NCBI GenBank assembly: GCA_022786545.1
Contig: JALFXV010000056.1
Span: 1 to 43,931 of the forward strand
Source of the DNA: Selenomonadaceae bacterium
Lineage (GTDB): Bacteria; Bacillota; Negativicutes; Selenomonadales; Selenomonadaceae
DNA length: 43,931 nt
Direction of reading: 5' to 3'
Shown one piece after another: positions 43,166 to 43,931 of this stretch (position 1 is its first letter; every line of letters starts with the position of its first letter). The notes beneath the pieces were generated by a model, which made no database searches, was not told the DNA's origin, and saw only the letters and a list, made by a program, of their open reading frames with translations. Made by a program: the position numbers and the translations under genes.

Positions 43166-43519
43166 ATGCACTTTTGTGGTATGATTTACCCAATGAAAGC
43201 TTTCTGCAACCGCATGACCATCGACTACTGCCGCCAAAACGGCATCATGACTGACTATCTTACCGACAACGAAAGCGAGGTTATCAACATGTTTGGCTTT
43301 GAATGGAACGAAGAAGAGGAAAGAAAGGCCCTCATCGAACTCGGCGAGGAACGTGGCATTACAATCGGTAAAAAGCGCGGCATTACAATCGGTGAAAAGC
43401 GCAGCACCATCAACAGCATCAGAAATCTCATGAAAAACATGCACTTGTCTGCCGAGGAAGCTATGGCCGCCATCGGCATTGAGCAATCACAGTACAAGCA
43501 GTATCTGGCGTTGCTTTGA
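43166..43519 (+). pseudogene. C-terminal remnant of an Rpn/PD-(D/E)XK transposase-like protein
   Basis: A 117-codon frame whose central part (DYCRQNGIMTDYLTDNESEVINMFGFEWNEEEERKAL) resembles the C-terminal region of Rpn-type proteins (recombination-promoting nuclease/putative transposase), where a patch like yCi..gIl.dyL....sEVinM...EW is followed by a charged EERG-rich tail. The N-terminal nuclease domain is absent; a stop codon at 43157-43159 closes the frame upstream. No ribosome binding site precedes the possible starts (43166, 43193). Two 24-base tandem repeats lie in the tail. It is 32 bases from the start of a fuller copy of the same family. Confidence 0.6.
43352..43399 (+). repeat. 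Tandem 24-bp repeat inside the Rpn-like remnant
   Basis: Two copies of a 24-base unit (43352-43375 and 43376-43399) differ at two positions and encode RGITIGKK and RGITIGEK. In-frame repeats of this type are common in the charged tails of Rpn-type proteins. Confidence 0.8.
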
Positions 43520-43551
43520 GAGCAAGCTTCATCTTTTAGGTGGTGATTAAT

Positions 43552-43931
43552 TTGACCAACATACTCATGAATCCAAAATGGCAGGAAATAATCGAAAAAA
43601 TACAGCAAATGACACTCATGGATGATATCTTCTTCAACAGCTTTATGGAAAACAATAAAGCCTCAATGGAATATATCCTCAACATCATCATGGAAAGATA
43701 CGACCTAAAGGTTCATAATATTCGCACTCAGCACACTGTCCCGAACCTCTATGGGCGCGGTGTACGTTTCGATGTGCTTGCAACTGACCAGTACGGACGT
43801 GAATACGATTTTGAAGTACAAAATGCCAACGGCGGCGCAACGCCCCAAAGAGCCAGATATAACAGCGATATGATTGACCTGATCAAAATGAACGCTGGTG
43901 ACGAATTTACAGAACTGCCAGAGACATACGT
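43552..43931 (+). CDS. PD-(D/E)XK nuclease family transposase (Rpn-like), 5' part
   Basis: The frame runs off the window end; 126 complete codons are seen. It begins TNILMNPKWQEIIEKIQQMTLMDDIFFNSFMENN and continues with the nuclease core YGRGVRFDVLATDQYGREYDFEVQNAN, where D (FDV) and E-x-Q-type residues (FEVQN) form the PD-(D/E)XK metal site. The best start is the TTG at 43552 with AGGTGGTGA upstream; an ATG five codons later is the alternative. Such proteins promote recombination in Enterobacteria and are spread as multicopy families in Firmicutes and Bacteroidetes. The adjacent remnant suggests past duplication or recombination. Confidence 0.8.
   Translation, partial: MTNILMNPKWQEIIEKIQQMTLMDDIFFNSFMENNKASMEYILNIIMERYDLKVHNIRTQHTVPNLYGRGVRFDVLATDQYGREYDFEVQNANGGATPQRARYNSDMIDLIKMNAGDEFTELPETY

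Noticed and set aside
43255..43608. Minus-strand frame of 117 codons (MLYFFDYFLPFWIHEYVG...)
   Set aside because: It lies antisense to the Rpn-like remnant and the start of the following Rpn-like gene, and has no recognisable family pattern.

Overview
The window looks like chromosomal DNA of a flagellated, anaerobic, Gram-negative member of the Firmicutes, most likely a Selenomonas-like Negativicute. The grounds are a tRNA-sensing T-box leader on valS, the tig-clpP-clpX-lon-engB block, a siroheme decarboxylase pair (ahbA/ahbB) typical of anaerobes, and a flagellin with a sigma-28-like promoter. The genus is inference from protein character only. Almost all genes lie on the minus strand, so the layout below is best read from high to low coordinates.

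Layout. 1-600 holds gene debris: a DnaD-like C-terminus and an internally deleted PatB/MalY aminotransferase. 699-3108 carries lepB, rplS (with its own promoter and terminator) and aroB. 3196-12260 is a chemotaxis operon in the order cheA, cheW, mcp, cheR, cheB, a cytoplasmic PAS histidine kinase and a CheY-like regulator. 12404-16085 is sbcD-sbcC, followed by a DHH phosphoesterase. A small plus-strand gene resembling a Nif11-type leader peptide (17377-17652) faces a lipid kinase plus flippase pair (17777-20325). A GalT/HIT-like gene (20536-21372) has a hairpin between its Shine-Dalgarno and its start codon. 21373-21697 is non-coding and is dominated by a long imperfect palindrome. 21698-23056 is a Na+-coupled NSS transporter.

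23231-28465 is an efflux operon of the YbhG-YbhF-YbhS/R-CecR type: HlyD-like adaptor, ABC protein, permease, TetR regulator and a small unknown protein. In the ABC protein the second ATPase domain is fused in frame to a headless permease, which removes Walker B and the first membrane segment. The operon promoter is bracketed by two near-identical palindromes, the likely CecR-type operators. Flagellin (28672-29991) follows, with 13-bp repeats in its 5' leader. Then come ahbB and ahbA, and the housekeeping block engB, lon, clpX, clpP, tig, folC and valS.

42454-42986 contains a valine T-box leader directly behind a tRNA-Leu(UAG) gene that has a near-consensus promoter. The window ends with an Rpn/PD-(D/E)XK transposase-like remnant and the 5' part of a second, apparently intact copy.

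How the genes fit together: the che operon and flagellin serve motility. tig, ClpXP and Lon form a protein folding and turnover block. ValS is probably controlled by uncharged tRNA-Val, and the ABC efflux operon by its own TetR protein. No CRISPR array, prophage or integron was seen. The most unusual items are the ABC fusion with its twin operators, the hairpin-bridged ribosome binding site, the long palindrome downstream of a promoter-like sequence, the flagellin leader repeats, and the solitary Nif11-like protein.
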